A stretch of DNA of 64,000 bases from contig NZ_WQNH01000022.1 in the NCBI RefSeq assembly GCF_009812055.1, positions 1-64,000 of the forward strand. The letters run 5' to 3'. This DNA comes from Chelativorans xinjiangensis (GTDB taxonomy: Bacteria > Pseudomonadota > Alphaproteobacteria > Rhizobiales > Rhizobiaceae). Below, one piece after another: positions 57,263-64,000 of this stretch (position 1 is the first letter of the stretch; every line of letters begins with the position of its first letter). A program made the position numbers and the translations under genes. The notes beneath the pieces are model-generated. The model did no database searches. It saw nothing but the letters and a program-made list of their open reading frames with translations, and was not told the origin of the DNA.

Positions 57263-58033
57263 TCAGGCGGCGGCCTTCAAATACTTTGCCGTCGGCAAGA
57301 TTGTCAGAGGCGCAAGCTCCCCACGCTTCGGCTGATCGAACAGCATGCGACGTTCGCTCGCCGTAGATGCGAAAAAGGGAAACCGCTCCAGCGAAAGCTG
57401 CATGCTGACATCAGTGCGTGTTTCATAAAGAAATATCGGCATTGTAAAGGGCGGATAGAGGCGAGGCTCGCAAAGCGAAATGGAATCGAAGCTTCTGGCG
57501 TAGAAGGCGGTATGCTCCTCGCGGATCATCGAAATACAGCCGGAAGTATTAAAGTGAATGACACCGATGAAGGCCAATCGCAGTGTAATGTAGGGCAGGA
57601 CGCGAAAGGACGTCGTCAAGTCCGGGTCAATCGACAGCCGGCTGGGATCTATGAAGGACTCGCCCCGCTCCAGCCGCGGCTGCAAAATGTCTGAAAAAAC
57701 CGTCATGGACGGCGCGTAGGGCATCTCCTTCGTCAGGTGATGAAGTCGTATCGTGCTGACGAGATGATTGTTCATGAACACGCCGAACTTGTAGCAATTC
57801 GGCGCCTCATCGAGTTCATCCACCATGCGCTCGTCCGCGGATTCGGACAGCAAAAGGCCATGACGGCGAAAAGACTTGTAGCGCAGCCTGTATATTGCCT
57901 CCAAGTCCTCGCCGCCCTCGTTACGGCGGTACTCGACCTCGTCGAGTACTGCCATCGCGTTCCGGGCAAATACCGATGGCCGCGTCCCTTCGCGCCTCGG
58001 CTGATAACTCGATACCGTTTTACCCGACAACAT
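57263..58033 (-). CDS. FeeM-like N-acyl amino acid synthase homologue (GNAT/autoinducer-synthase fold)
   Basis: The 256-aa protein resembles the FeeM/LuxI-related GNAT proteins: YRLRYKSFRRHGLL near residue 48, the acidic ADERMVDELDEAPNCYKFGV, STIRLHHLTKEMPYAPSMTV and ESFIDPSRLSIDPDL, which corresponds to the acyl-acceptor loop. FeeM makes N-acyl tyrosines from acyl-ACP; LuxI makes acyl-homoserine lactones. This one cannot be assigned a product from sequence. No LuxR gene or lux box is seen nearby. Confidence 0.78.
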   Translation of the reverse strand: MLSGKTVSSYQPRREGTRPSVFARNAMAVLDEVEYRRNEGGEDLEAIYRLRYKSFRRHGLLLSESADERMVDELDEAPNCYKFGVFMNNHLVSTIRLHHLTKEMPYAPSMTVFSDILQPRLERGESFIDPSRLSIDPDLTTSFRVLPYITLRLAFIGVIHFNTSGCISMIREEHTAFYARSFDSISLCEPRLYPPFTMPIFLYETRTDVSMQLSLERFPFFASTASERRMLFDQPKRGELAPLTILPTAKYLKAAA

Positions 58034-58178
58034 ATTCGCCCCTACTCAGGCAAAAAAGCTATCCCAGAACGATCGATAGAAGAAGGAGAAAATTGGCACC
58101 CGTTTTTTAATCAATTGTTAACCTTAACGATTCGCAAGCACGGCTCTTCGGCGTGAAATCTCCACCAGAAGGCACCGG

Positions 58179-60533
58179 TCAAGAGCCGACGGGCTTCACA
58201 TGCGCGTCCGACTTCGCGGCTCTCCGCGACCGTACCTCCTGCTGCCTTTCGGAGGACGCCAGAGCGGAAAACGACCAGCCGCTGGCGGACATCGTTTTGA
58301 TGCCGGACGAAGTCAAGGCGGAGCCGAACAGAAAGCCTTGCACCAGATCTGGCCGGACGGTCGCCGCCAATATCTTTAACTGCGCAAACGCTTCCACCCC
58401 TTCGACGGTCACGGCAAGCCCCAGATTTCGCGACAGATCAACGACGCTTGTCAGCAGGCGTAGCGATCGTTCGTTCCCTGTGAGATCGGCAAGGAAACTT
58501 CCGTCGATCTTAACCTTGTCGAGGGGCAGAGTGTGAAGATAGCTGAGGCTTGAATAGCCCGTGCCGAAGTCGTCAAGGGCAATAGTCACTCCGAGCCCTC
58601 GGAGTTCCTCAAGATATTTGCGCGTCGAGATTTTGTCGTCGAGCAGAGCCGTCTCGGTGACCTCGACCTCCAGCCGATCGGGTGCAAGCTGCGCCTTCGC
58701 AAGCGCGCTGCGCACTTTGTCGACGACGGAGCCGCCGTGGAAGTCCTTAGCCGAGAGGTTGACCGAGACACGCAGATGTTCCGGCCAGTGCGCGCATTCA
58801 TGACAGGCAATATCCAGGACCAACGCGCTGATCTCCGAGACGATACCAATCTCCTCGGCGAGGGGAATGAAAGTCGCGGGTGAAATGGGCCCAAGCTCGG
58901 GATGATCCCATCGGCACAAGGCTTCGGCACCGATGATCTGCATGGACTGCATGTCCACAATCGGCTGGAAGACGACACGGAGGCTTTTTGACTCCACGGC
59001 GCTTCGAAGATCGCCTTTCATGACCTGCCGGCTGCGGAAAGCCGCATCCATCTCGGTCTCGAACAGACGCCAACCGTTCTTGCCCTGCTCCTTTGCCTTG
59101 TAGAGCGCTAGATCCGCTTTCACGATCATCGCGTCGACGTCCGTCTCGCTGACATGCGCCAGGGCCGCTCCGCCGCTGGCCTGGATGCGCAGCAGATGTC
59201 CGGCCACATCCACTTCCCCCTGCAGGCTTTCGAAGATGTCTGTAAGGCGGAGCGAAAAATCGTTCTCATCTTCAATTCGGTTGAAGAAGACCATGAACTC
59301 GTCGCCACCGAAGCGGCTGACTTTCACATCGTTGGAGGCCGCCGTCGACAACTTCTCGGCCACGGCGTAGATGAGGCCATCACCGACAGGATGGCCAAGG
59401 GTGTCGTTGATGCTTTTAAAGTCATCGAGATCGAATACAGCCAAACCGCAAAGCCGCCCGCGGTCGCCCACTGCCATAAGTTCCGTGACTATCTCGTGGA
59501 AATACGCCCGATTGGGCAAGGTGGTGAGGCTGTCATAGCGCGCCATGTAGCGGATTCTCTCTTCCGCCTCCACGCGTTGTGTAACTTCCTCGAATATGAG
59601 CACCGCAAGCTCATCCTGGCCCCCGCGGGCCGAAAACTCCAGATAGCGCCCGTCTGTAAGTTTCAGCAGCACCTTTCGGTCGCGCCCCTCGCGCAGCGCA
59701 TCGGTCAACTGCGATTCCGCGTACTGAAAATCCTTCATCTCAAGAAAGCCGCCGGCGACGCCGCGCATCAAAAGCGCCTTGAGACTGCGCCCGAGCACCT
59801 GATTGGCCGATCGGAAGCCCATCATCTCCGCCGCGCGGGCGTTGGCCACGACAACCGTCCCCTCGGTGCCGAACATCACCAAACCGTGCGACATCGTATT
59901 CAATGCACGATCGAAACGGTGCGCCAGACGGCGCGACCAGGTACCTTGGATTATTGCATCGAAGAGGACGGTCTGCACATTGTCCGACATCTTCTTGAGC
60001 ACGAAGATGAATGGAACGAGATACAACCCCAGGATAACGAAGGCATACCCCCCCTTCAGAATCATGCCTAAGGCCATCGGGAGCACCACGGCAAGCGACT
60101 GAAGCATCACCATGGTCCTGGAGCCGTAGTTCCTGCCGACAATTGTGATGGTAGAGCCCATCACCACGGCGACCGAACCGATTTCTCCAAAAGTATCAGG
60201 CTTGTAGTAGAGCGTGACGAAGCAGAAGAGGCCCATCATGAGGGCCTGGAAAAATCCGGTGCAAAGGTAGTTTAGCTCCCACCGGCGGGCCTGCTCATAA
60301 GTCGATATGTTGGCCTTTTTCCCCTGCTGGATGTTGTAGTAGCGAAAGACGCCCGCGAAAAACAGGATGATCGCAAATCCAAGGTATATGGGTTCTCCCG
60401 AAGTCGTGTAGACCAGATATGCGAGGAGGCAGTGGCAGACTCCGCCTATGAGCAGCACTTCGGCCTCGTTGAACAACGAGCGCACGAAGCCCACATAGAC
60501 TTCTTCAGGAACATTCGATTTGCTTGTTTTCAC
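58179..60533 (-). CDS. GGDEF-EAL c-di-GMP enzyme with membrane N-terminus and PAS
   Basis: The 784-aa protein has about six N-terminal membrane segments (residues 25-185), a PAS-like domain (about 205-325), a GGDEF domain with GGDEF at 409-413 and an EAL domain with EAL at 537-539. Both catalytic signatures are intact, and EAL helix residues (DDFGTGYSSLSYLHTLPLDK) are normal. No RxxD inhibitory site lies just before GGDEF. It may make or degrade c-di-GMP depending on the signal. It is on the same strand as the acyl-synthase gene, 145 bases upstream of it. Confidence 0.92.
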   Translation of the reverse strand: MKTSKSNVPEEVYVGFVRSLFNEAEVLLIGGVCHCLLAYLVYTTSGEPIYLGFAIILFFAGVFRYYNIQQGKKANISTYEQARRWELNYLCTGFFQALMMGLFCFVTLYYKPDTFGEIGSVAVVMGSTITIVGRNYGSRTMVMLQSLAVVLPMALGMILKGGYAFVILGLYLVPFIFVLKKMSDNVQTVLFDAIIQGTWSRRLAHRFDRALNTMSHGLVMFGTEGTVVVANARAAEMMGFRSANQVLGRSLKALLMRGVAGGFLEMKDFQYAESQLTDALREGRDRKVLLKLTDGRYLEFSARGGQDELAVLIFEEVTQRVEAEERIRYMARYDSLTTLPNRAYFHEIVTELMAVGDRGRLCGLAVFDLDDFKSINDTLGHPVGDGLIYAVAEKLSTAASNDVKVSRFGGDEFMVFFNRIEDENDFSLRLTDIFESLQGEVDVAGHLLRIQASGGAALAHVSETDVDAMIVKADLALYKAKEQGKNGWRLFETEMDAAFRSRQVMKGDLRSAVESKSLRVVFQPIVDMQSMQIIGAEALCRWDHPELGPISPATFIPLAEEIGIVSEISALVLDIACHECAHWPEHLRVSVNLSAKDFHGGSVVDKVRSALAKAQLAPDRLEVEVTETALLDDKISTRKYLEELRGLGVTIALDDFGTGYSSLSYLHTLPLDKVKIDGSFLADLTGNERSLRLLTSVVDLSRNLGLAVTVEGVEAFAQLKILAATVRPDLVQGFLFGSALTSSGIKTMSASGWSFSALASSERQQEVRSRRAAKSDAHVKPVGS

Positions 60534-60625
60534 AGCATGAACCCGTTGGCCAGGCTCACCAATGGCACAACCGAATTAAGAAAGCTTTATAGCTGATAAC
60601 ATTAGTGATTCTGCCGTGCGCGCCC

Positions 60626-63600
60626 TCACTCGGCCGCCTCGAGCAGCGGGTCGGGATCCGTCTTCCTGAGGCGGGCGATGAGGCGGGTGCGCTCTTCGGC
60701 TGCTTTCTTCGCGTTCGCCTCCTTCACGTGGCCGAAACCGCGGATGAGTGCGGGGACGGAGGCGAGCGCCGCGGCCGCTTCCGTGCGGCCGGGGGCAAGT
60801 GACACCTCGATCAGGTCGAGATCGGCTTCGTATTGGGCAAGAAGCCGGCGTTCCATGCGCCGCTCAGTGGAGCGGCCGAAGGGATCGAAGACGGTGCCGC
60901 GCAGGCGCTTCAGGCGAGCGAGCAGGGAGAAAGCCTTGAGCATCCACTGGCCGTAGCGCGCCTTTTTCAGGTGCCCCTCGGCGTCGCGCCGGGCGAAGAT
61001 CGGCGGAGCGAGGTGGAATTCGAGGCGGTCGTAGTTTTCGAACTCGGCGGCGAGCTGGCGCTTGAAGGCGCCGTCGGTGTAGAGGCGGGCGACCTCGTAC
61101 TCGTCCTTGATGGCCATCAGCTTGAAAAGATTGCGGGCGGCCGCTTCCGTCACCGCGGTGGAGCCGGGGGACACCTTCTCTTCCGCCGCGCGCAGGCGGG
61201 CGATGCGGGCGCGATAACGCTCGGCATAGGCCGCGTTCTGGTAGGCGGTGAGGAAATCGGCGCGGCGGGCGATGATCTCGTCGAGCGTGCGGGCGGGCTC
61301 TTCGCCGCCCGCGGGCGCGGCGCGGGCGACCAGGTCGCTGACGTGACGCGACTCGTGCGCGGCGCGGCGGCCCCAGCGAAAGGCGGAGAGGTTCATGGAG
61401 ACGGCCTGGCCGTTAAGCTCGATCGCCTTTTCGATGGCCTCTGCCGAGACCGGCAGGCCACCAAGCTGATAGGCCATGCCGAGCATGAACATGTTGGCGC
61501 CGATGGAGTTGCCGAAAAGCACGGTGGCGGTCTTGGTGGCGTCGAAGAAATGCGCCTTCTCCTCGCCCGCCGCCTCGCGCACGGCTTTCTTCAGCCGCTC
61601 TATCGGCAGTGAGAAATCGGCCGAGCGGGCGAAATCGCCCGGCATCACCTCCGCCGTGTTGGCGAGGAACAGGGTGTGCCCCTCACGTACGGTGGAGAGC
61701 ACCTTGCGCGCGCCGGAGACCACGAGGTCGCAGCCGAGCACCAGATCCGCCTTGCCGGCAGAAACGTGGATGGAGTTGATGTCGGCGGGCGTGCGGGCGA
61801 TCCTCAAGTGCGAATAGACGGCGCCGCCCTTCTGGGCCAGTCCCGCCATGTCGATGATGCCCGAACCCTTGCCTTCCAGGTGCGCCGCCATGCCAAGGAT
61901 GGCACCGATGGTGACCACGCCCGTGCCGCCGATGCCGTCGACGATGCCGGCCCAGCCGCTGTCGAGCGGGAAAAGCCCGGGCTCCGGCACGCCTTCGAGC
62001 GGATCGCCGCCATCGGCGACGCCCTTCAGCTTCCTCGGCTTCGCCCCGTGCACGGTAACGAAGGACGGGCAGAAGCCGTTGACGCAGGAAAAGTCCTTGT
62101 TGCAGCTCGACTGGTCGATGCGTCGCTTGCGGCCGAACTCCGTCTCAACGGGCTGCACGGAGACGCAGTTGGATTTCACACCGCAGTCGCCGCAGCCCTC
62201 GCACACGAGCTCGTTGATGATCACCCGCTTGTCCGGGTCGGGATAGGTGCCGCGCTTGCGCCGGCGGCGCTTTTCTGCCGCGCAGGTCTGGTCGTAGATG
62301 AGGACGGAGACCCCCTTTACCTCGCGCAGGGTCCGCTGCACTGTATCGAGGTCGTCGCGGTGATGAACGGTGGTGCCGGCGGGGAAGCGCACGACGCCGT
62401 CGTATTTCTCCGGCTCGTCGCTGACGACGGTGATGCGCTTCACGCCTTCCGCGCGCACCTGATCGGCGATCATCTCCATCGTCAGCCCGCCCTCGTGCGG
62501 CTGACCGCCGGTCATGGCAACGGCGTCGTTGTAGAGGATCTTGTAGGTCATGTTGACGCCGGCGGCGATGGCCGCGCGCAGCGCCAGGGTGCCCGAGTGG
62601 TTGTAGGTGCCGTCGCCGAGGTTCTGGAAGAAGTGCTCGCGCTTGGAGAACGGCGCCTGGCCGATCCACTGCGCCCCCTCACCGCCCATGGCGGTGAAGC
62701 CGACCGTGCCGCGGTCCATCCACAGCGCCATGAAATGGCAGCCGATGCCGCCGCCGGCGATCGAGCCTTCCGGCAGCTGCGTGGAGGTGTTGTGTGGGCA
62801 GCCGGAGCAGAAATAGGGCATCCGGGTGGCGACATCCTTGGTGTCGGCCAGCATCGCCTGGAACTGCCGCAACCGGGCGACCCGCGCGGAAATCTCCTCC
62901 GAGGGGCCGATGACCTTGAGGATGCGCTCGCCGATGGTGATTGCGATATGGTTGGGGTCGAGCGCGCCCATGGGCCTGAAAAGCCGCTCGTCGCGTTCGT
63001 CCTTCTTGCCGATCACCGTCGGCTGCATGGAGGTGCCGTAAAGGTCCTCGCGCACCTGCACCTCGATCAGCGAGCGCTTCTCCTCGACCACGATCACCAT
63101 TTCGAGGCCGCGCGCGAAATCCTTGATGTGCTCGAGGTCGAGCGGCCACGGGCAGGCGACCTTGAAGAGCCTCACCCCCAGCGTGTTGGCGCGCGCCTCG
63201 TCGATACCGAGGTCGGAGAGCGCCTGGCGCACATCGAGATAGCTGGTGCCGACGGTGATGATGCCGAGCTTCGGGCTGCGCCCGCCCGAAAAGACGATGC
63301 GGTTGAGCCCGTTTTCGCGCACGAAGGCGGCCGCCGCCGCGCGCTTGTAGTCGTGCAGCCGCTCCTCCTGGCCGAGCTGGTTCACCTCGTGGCGGATGTT
63401 CAAGCCCCCCGGCGGCATGTCGATCTCGGGCAGAACGATGCTCAGCCGCTCCAGCGCCACGTCGACGGAGGCGGTCGATTCAATGTTGTCCTTGACGCAT
63501 TTGATCGCCGTCCAGGTGCCGGCGAAGCGCGACAAGGCATAGCCGTAGAGCCCGTAGTCGATCAGCTCCTGCACGCCGGCCGGGTTGAGGATCGGCACCA

Positions 63601-64000
63601 TTGCGTCGACGAAGGCGAACTCGCTGGCATGCGCCACGGTGGAAGATTCGGCGGCGTGGTCGTCGCCCATCAGCGCCAGAACGCCGCCGTGCTTCGACGA
63701 GCCGGCGAGATTGGCGTGGCGGAAGACGTCGCCCGTGCGGTCGACGCCCGGCCCCTTGCCGTACCAGAGCGCGAAGACGCCGTCGTGCTTGCCCTCGCCC
63801 AGAAGCTCCGTCTGCTGCGAGCCCCAGCAGGCGGTTGCCGCCAGCTCCTCGTTGAGGCCGGGCTGGAAGACGACGGAGGACCTCTGCAGTTCGCCCTGCG
63901 CTTTCCAGAGCTGCAGGTCGAGGCCGCCGAGCGGCGAGCCGCGGTAGCCTGAGACGAAGCCGGCCGTATCGAGCCCGGCCTGGCGGTCGCGCTCGCGCTG
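60626..64000 (-). CDS. Indolepyruvate ferredoxin oxidoreductase, fused IorAB (5' end outside window)
   Basis: The open frame covers 1124 residues and continues past the right edge, so only about 30-40 residues should be missing. It oxidatively decarboxylates aryl pyruvates to aryl-acetyl-CoA with TPP and Fe-S clusters. The TPP-binding core IAGGGIGCHFMALWMDRGTV, GDGTYNHSGTLALRAAIAAG and NMTYKILYNDAVAMTGG are present, and the ferredoxin-like CEGCGDCGVKSNC and CNKDFSCVNGFCP lie between. The gamma (IorB) part with GIGGTGVVTIGAILGMAAHL follows. An internal ATG at 63670 is not the start. Confidence 0.92.
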   Translation of the reverse strand, partial: QRERDRQAGLDTAGFVSGYRGSPLGGLDLQLWKAQGELQRSSVVFQPGLNEELAATACWGSQQTELLGEGKHDGVFALWYGKGPGVDRTGDVFRHANLAGSSKHGGVLALMGDDHAAESSTVAHASEFAFVDAMVPILNPAGVQELIDYGLYGYALSRFAGTWTAIKCVKDNIESTASVDVALERLSIVLPEIDMPPGGLNIRHEVNQLGQEERLHDYKRAAAAAFVRENGLNRIVFSGGRSPKLGIITVGTSYLDVRQALSDLGIDEARANTLGVRLFKVACPWPLDLEHIKDFARGLEMVIVVEEKRSLIEVQVREDLYGTSMQPTVIGKKDERDERLFRPMGALDPNHIAITIGERILKVIGPSEEISARVARLRQFQAMLADTKDVATRMPYFCSGCPHNTSTQLPEGSIAGGGIGCHFMALWMDRGTVGFTAMGGEGAQWIGQAPFSKREHFFQNLGDGTYNHSGTLALRAAIAAGVNMTYKILYNDAVAMTGGQPHEGGLTMEMIADQVRAEGVKRITVVSDEPEKYDGVVRFPAGTTVHHRDDLDTVQRTLREVKGVSVLIYDQTCAAEKRRRRKRGTYPDPDKRVIINELVCEGCGDCGVKSNCVSVQPVETEFGRKRRIDQSSCNKDFSCVNGFCPSFVTVHGAKPRKLKGVADGGDPLEGVPEPGLFPLDSGWAGIVDGIGGTGVVTIGAILGMAAHLEGKGSGIIDMAGLAQKGGAVYSHLRIARTPADINSIHVSAGKADLVLGCDLVVSGARKVLSTVREGHTLFLANTAEVMPGDFARSADFSLPIERLKKAVREAAGEEKAHFFDATKTATVLFGNSIGANMFMLGMAYQLGGLPVSAEAIEKAIELNGQAVSMNLSAFRWGRRAAHESRHVSDLVARAAPAGGEEPARTLDEIIARRADFLTAYQNAAYAERYRARIARLRAAEEKVSPGSTAVTEAAARNLFKLMAIKDEYEVARLYTDGAFKRQLAAEFENYDRLEFHLAPPIFARRDAEGHLKKARYGQWMLKAFSLLARLKRLRGTVFDPFGRSTERRMERRLLAQYEADLDLIEVSLAPGRTEAAAALASVPALIRGFGHVKEANAKKAAEERTRLIARLRKTDPDPLLEAAE

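Noticed and set aside
61676-63952. 758-residue open frame opposite the indolepyruvate oxidoreductase gene
   Set aside because: Same reason: antisense to an identified gene, no domain recognised, no ribosome site.

Overview
The window is a high-GC, gene-dense alphaproteobacterial chromosome segment. Gene content and order (CpdR next to tRNA-Val, the three-gene pntAA-pntAB-pntB set with an aa3-oxidase subunit IV gene, soxBDAG, a DUF992 protein, S21, iorAB-type fused indolepyruvate oxidoreductase) and the short palindromic intergenic repeats point to Hyphomicrobiales (Rhizobiales), most likely a Phyllobacteriaceae-like genome. No replication origin, rRNA, CRISPR array or prophage is visible. Only an IS630-type transposase tail at the left edge and several families of short non-coding repeats are mobile-looking.

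Layout. 1-3.9 kb: IS630 remnant, galU, a lytic transglycosylase and a DUF459/SGNH protein. 3.9-10.2 kb: gltD and gltB (glutamate synthase). 10.5-13 kb: a threonine aldolase bracketed by two inverted copies of a 122-bp palindromic element, then an omptin-type outer-membrane protease whose stop codon lies in the end of one of these elements. 13.2-15.8 kb: a four-gene bufferin-type RiPP operon (DUF2282 precursor, MNIO/DUF692, DUF2063 partner, DoxX) with a terminator-like hairpin in its leader. 15.8-16.5 kb: an Hsp20 gene with a sigma32-like promoter and a ROSE-like leader. 16.9-22.2 kb: alpha/beta hydrolase, hisN-like phosphatase, N-formylglutamate amidohydrolase, cpdR, tRNA-Val(GAC), MscS channel and a small unknown protein. 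22.3-26.6 kb: an RND efflux pair. 26.7-33.1 kb: three metabolic enzymes, a VOC protein with a structured leader, a DUF2156 protein, and a SufR-like regulator with an MFS transporter behind a perfect palindrome.

33.1-38.8 kb: a small repeat-containing protein and soxBDAG (heterotetrameric sarcosine oxidase), with a large inverted-repeat element inside the operon. 39-42.5 kb: an SDR, rpsU, a TPR lipoprotein, a DUF992 protein and a VapBC-type toxin-antitoxin pair. 42.5-46 kb: proton-translocating transhydrogenase and oxidase subunit IV. 46.2-48 kb: a methyltransferase and a prokaryotic ionotropic-glutamate-receptor-like channel. 48-56.3 kb: a complete branched-chain-type ABC transporter (livF, livK, livM, livH, DUF3096, livG) with an acyl-CoA ligase, interrupted by a HicAB pair whose toxin gene has an in-frame stop. 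56.5-60.5 kb: a Crp/Fnr regulator, a FeeM-like N-acyl amino acid synthase homologue and a GGDEF-EAL protein. 60.6 kb to the right edge: indolepyruvate ferredoxin oxidoreductase, truncated by the window.

Most genes are housekeeping: nitrogen assimilation, one-carbon and amino-acid catabolism, redox balance and transport. The parts most worth a second look are the bufferin operon and its leader, the omptin with its element-derived stop, the multi-copy palindromic element, the receptor-like channel with a non-GYG pore, the acyl-synthase/c-di-GMP/Crp neighbourhood, and the structured leaders of the Hsp20 and VOC genes.
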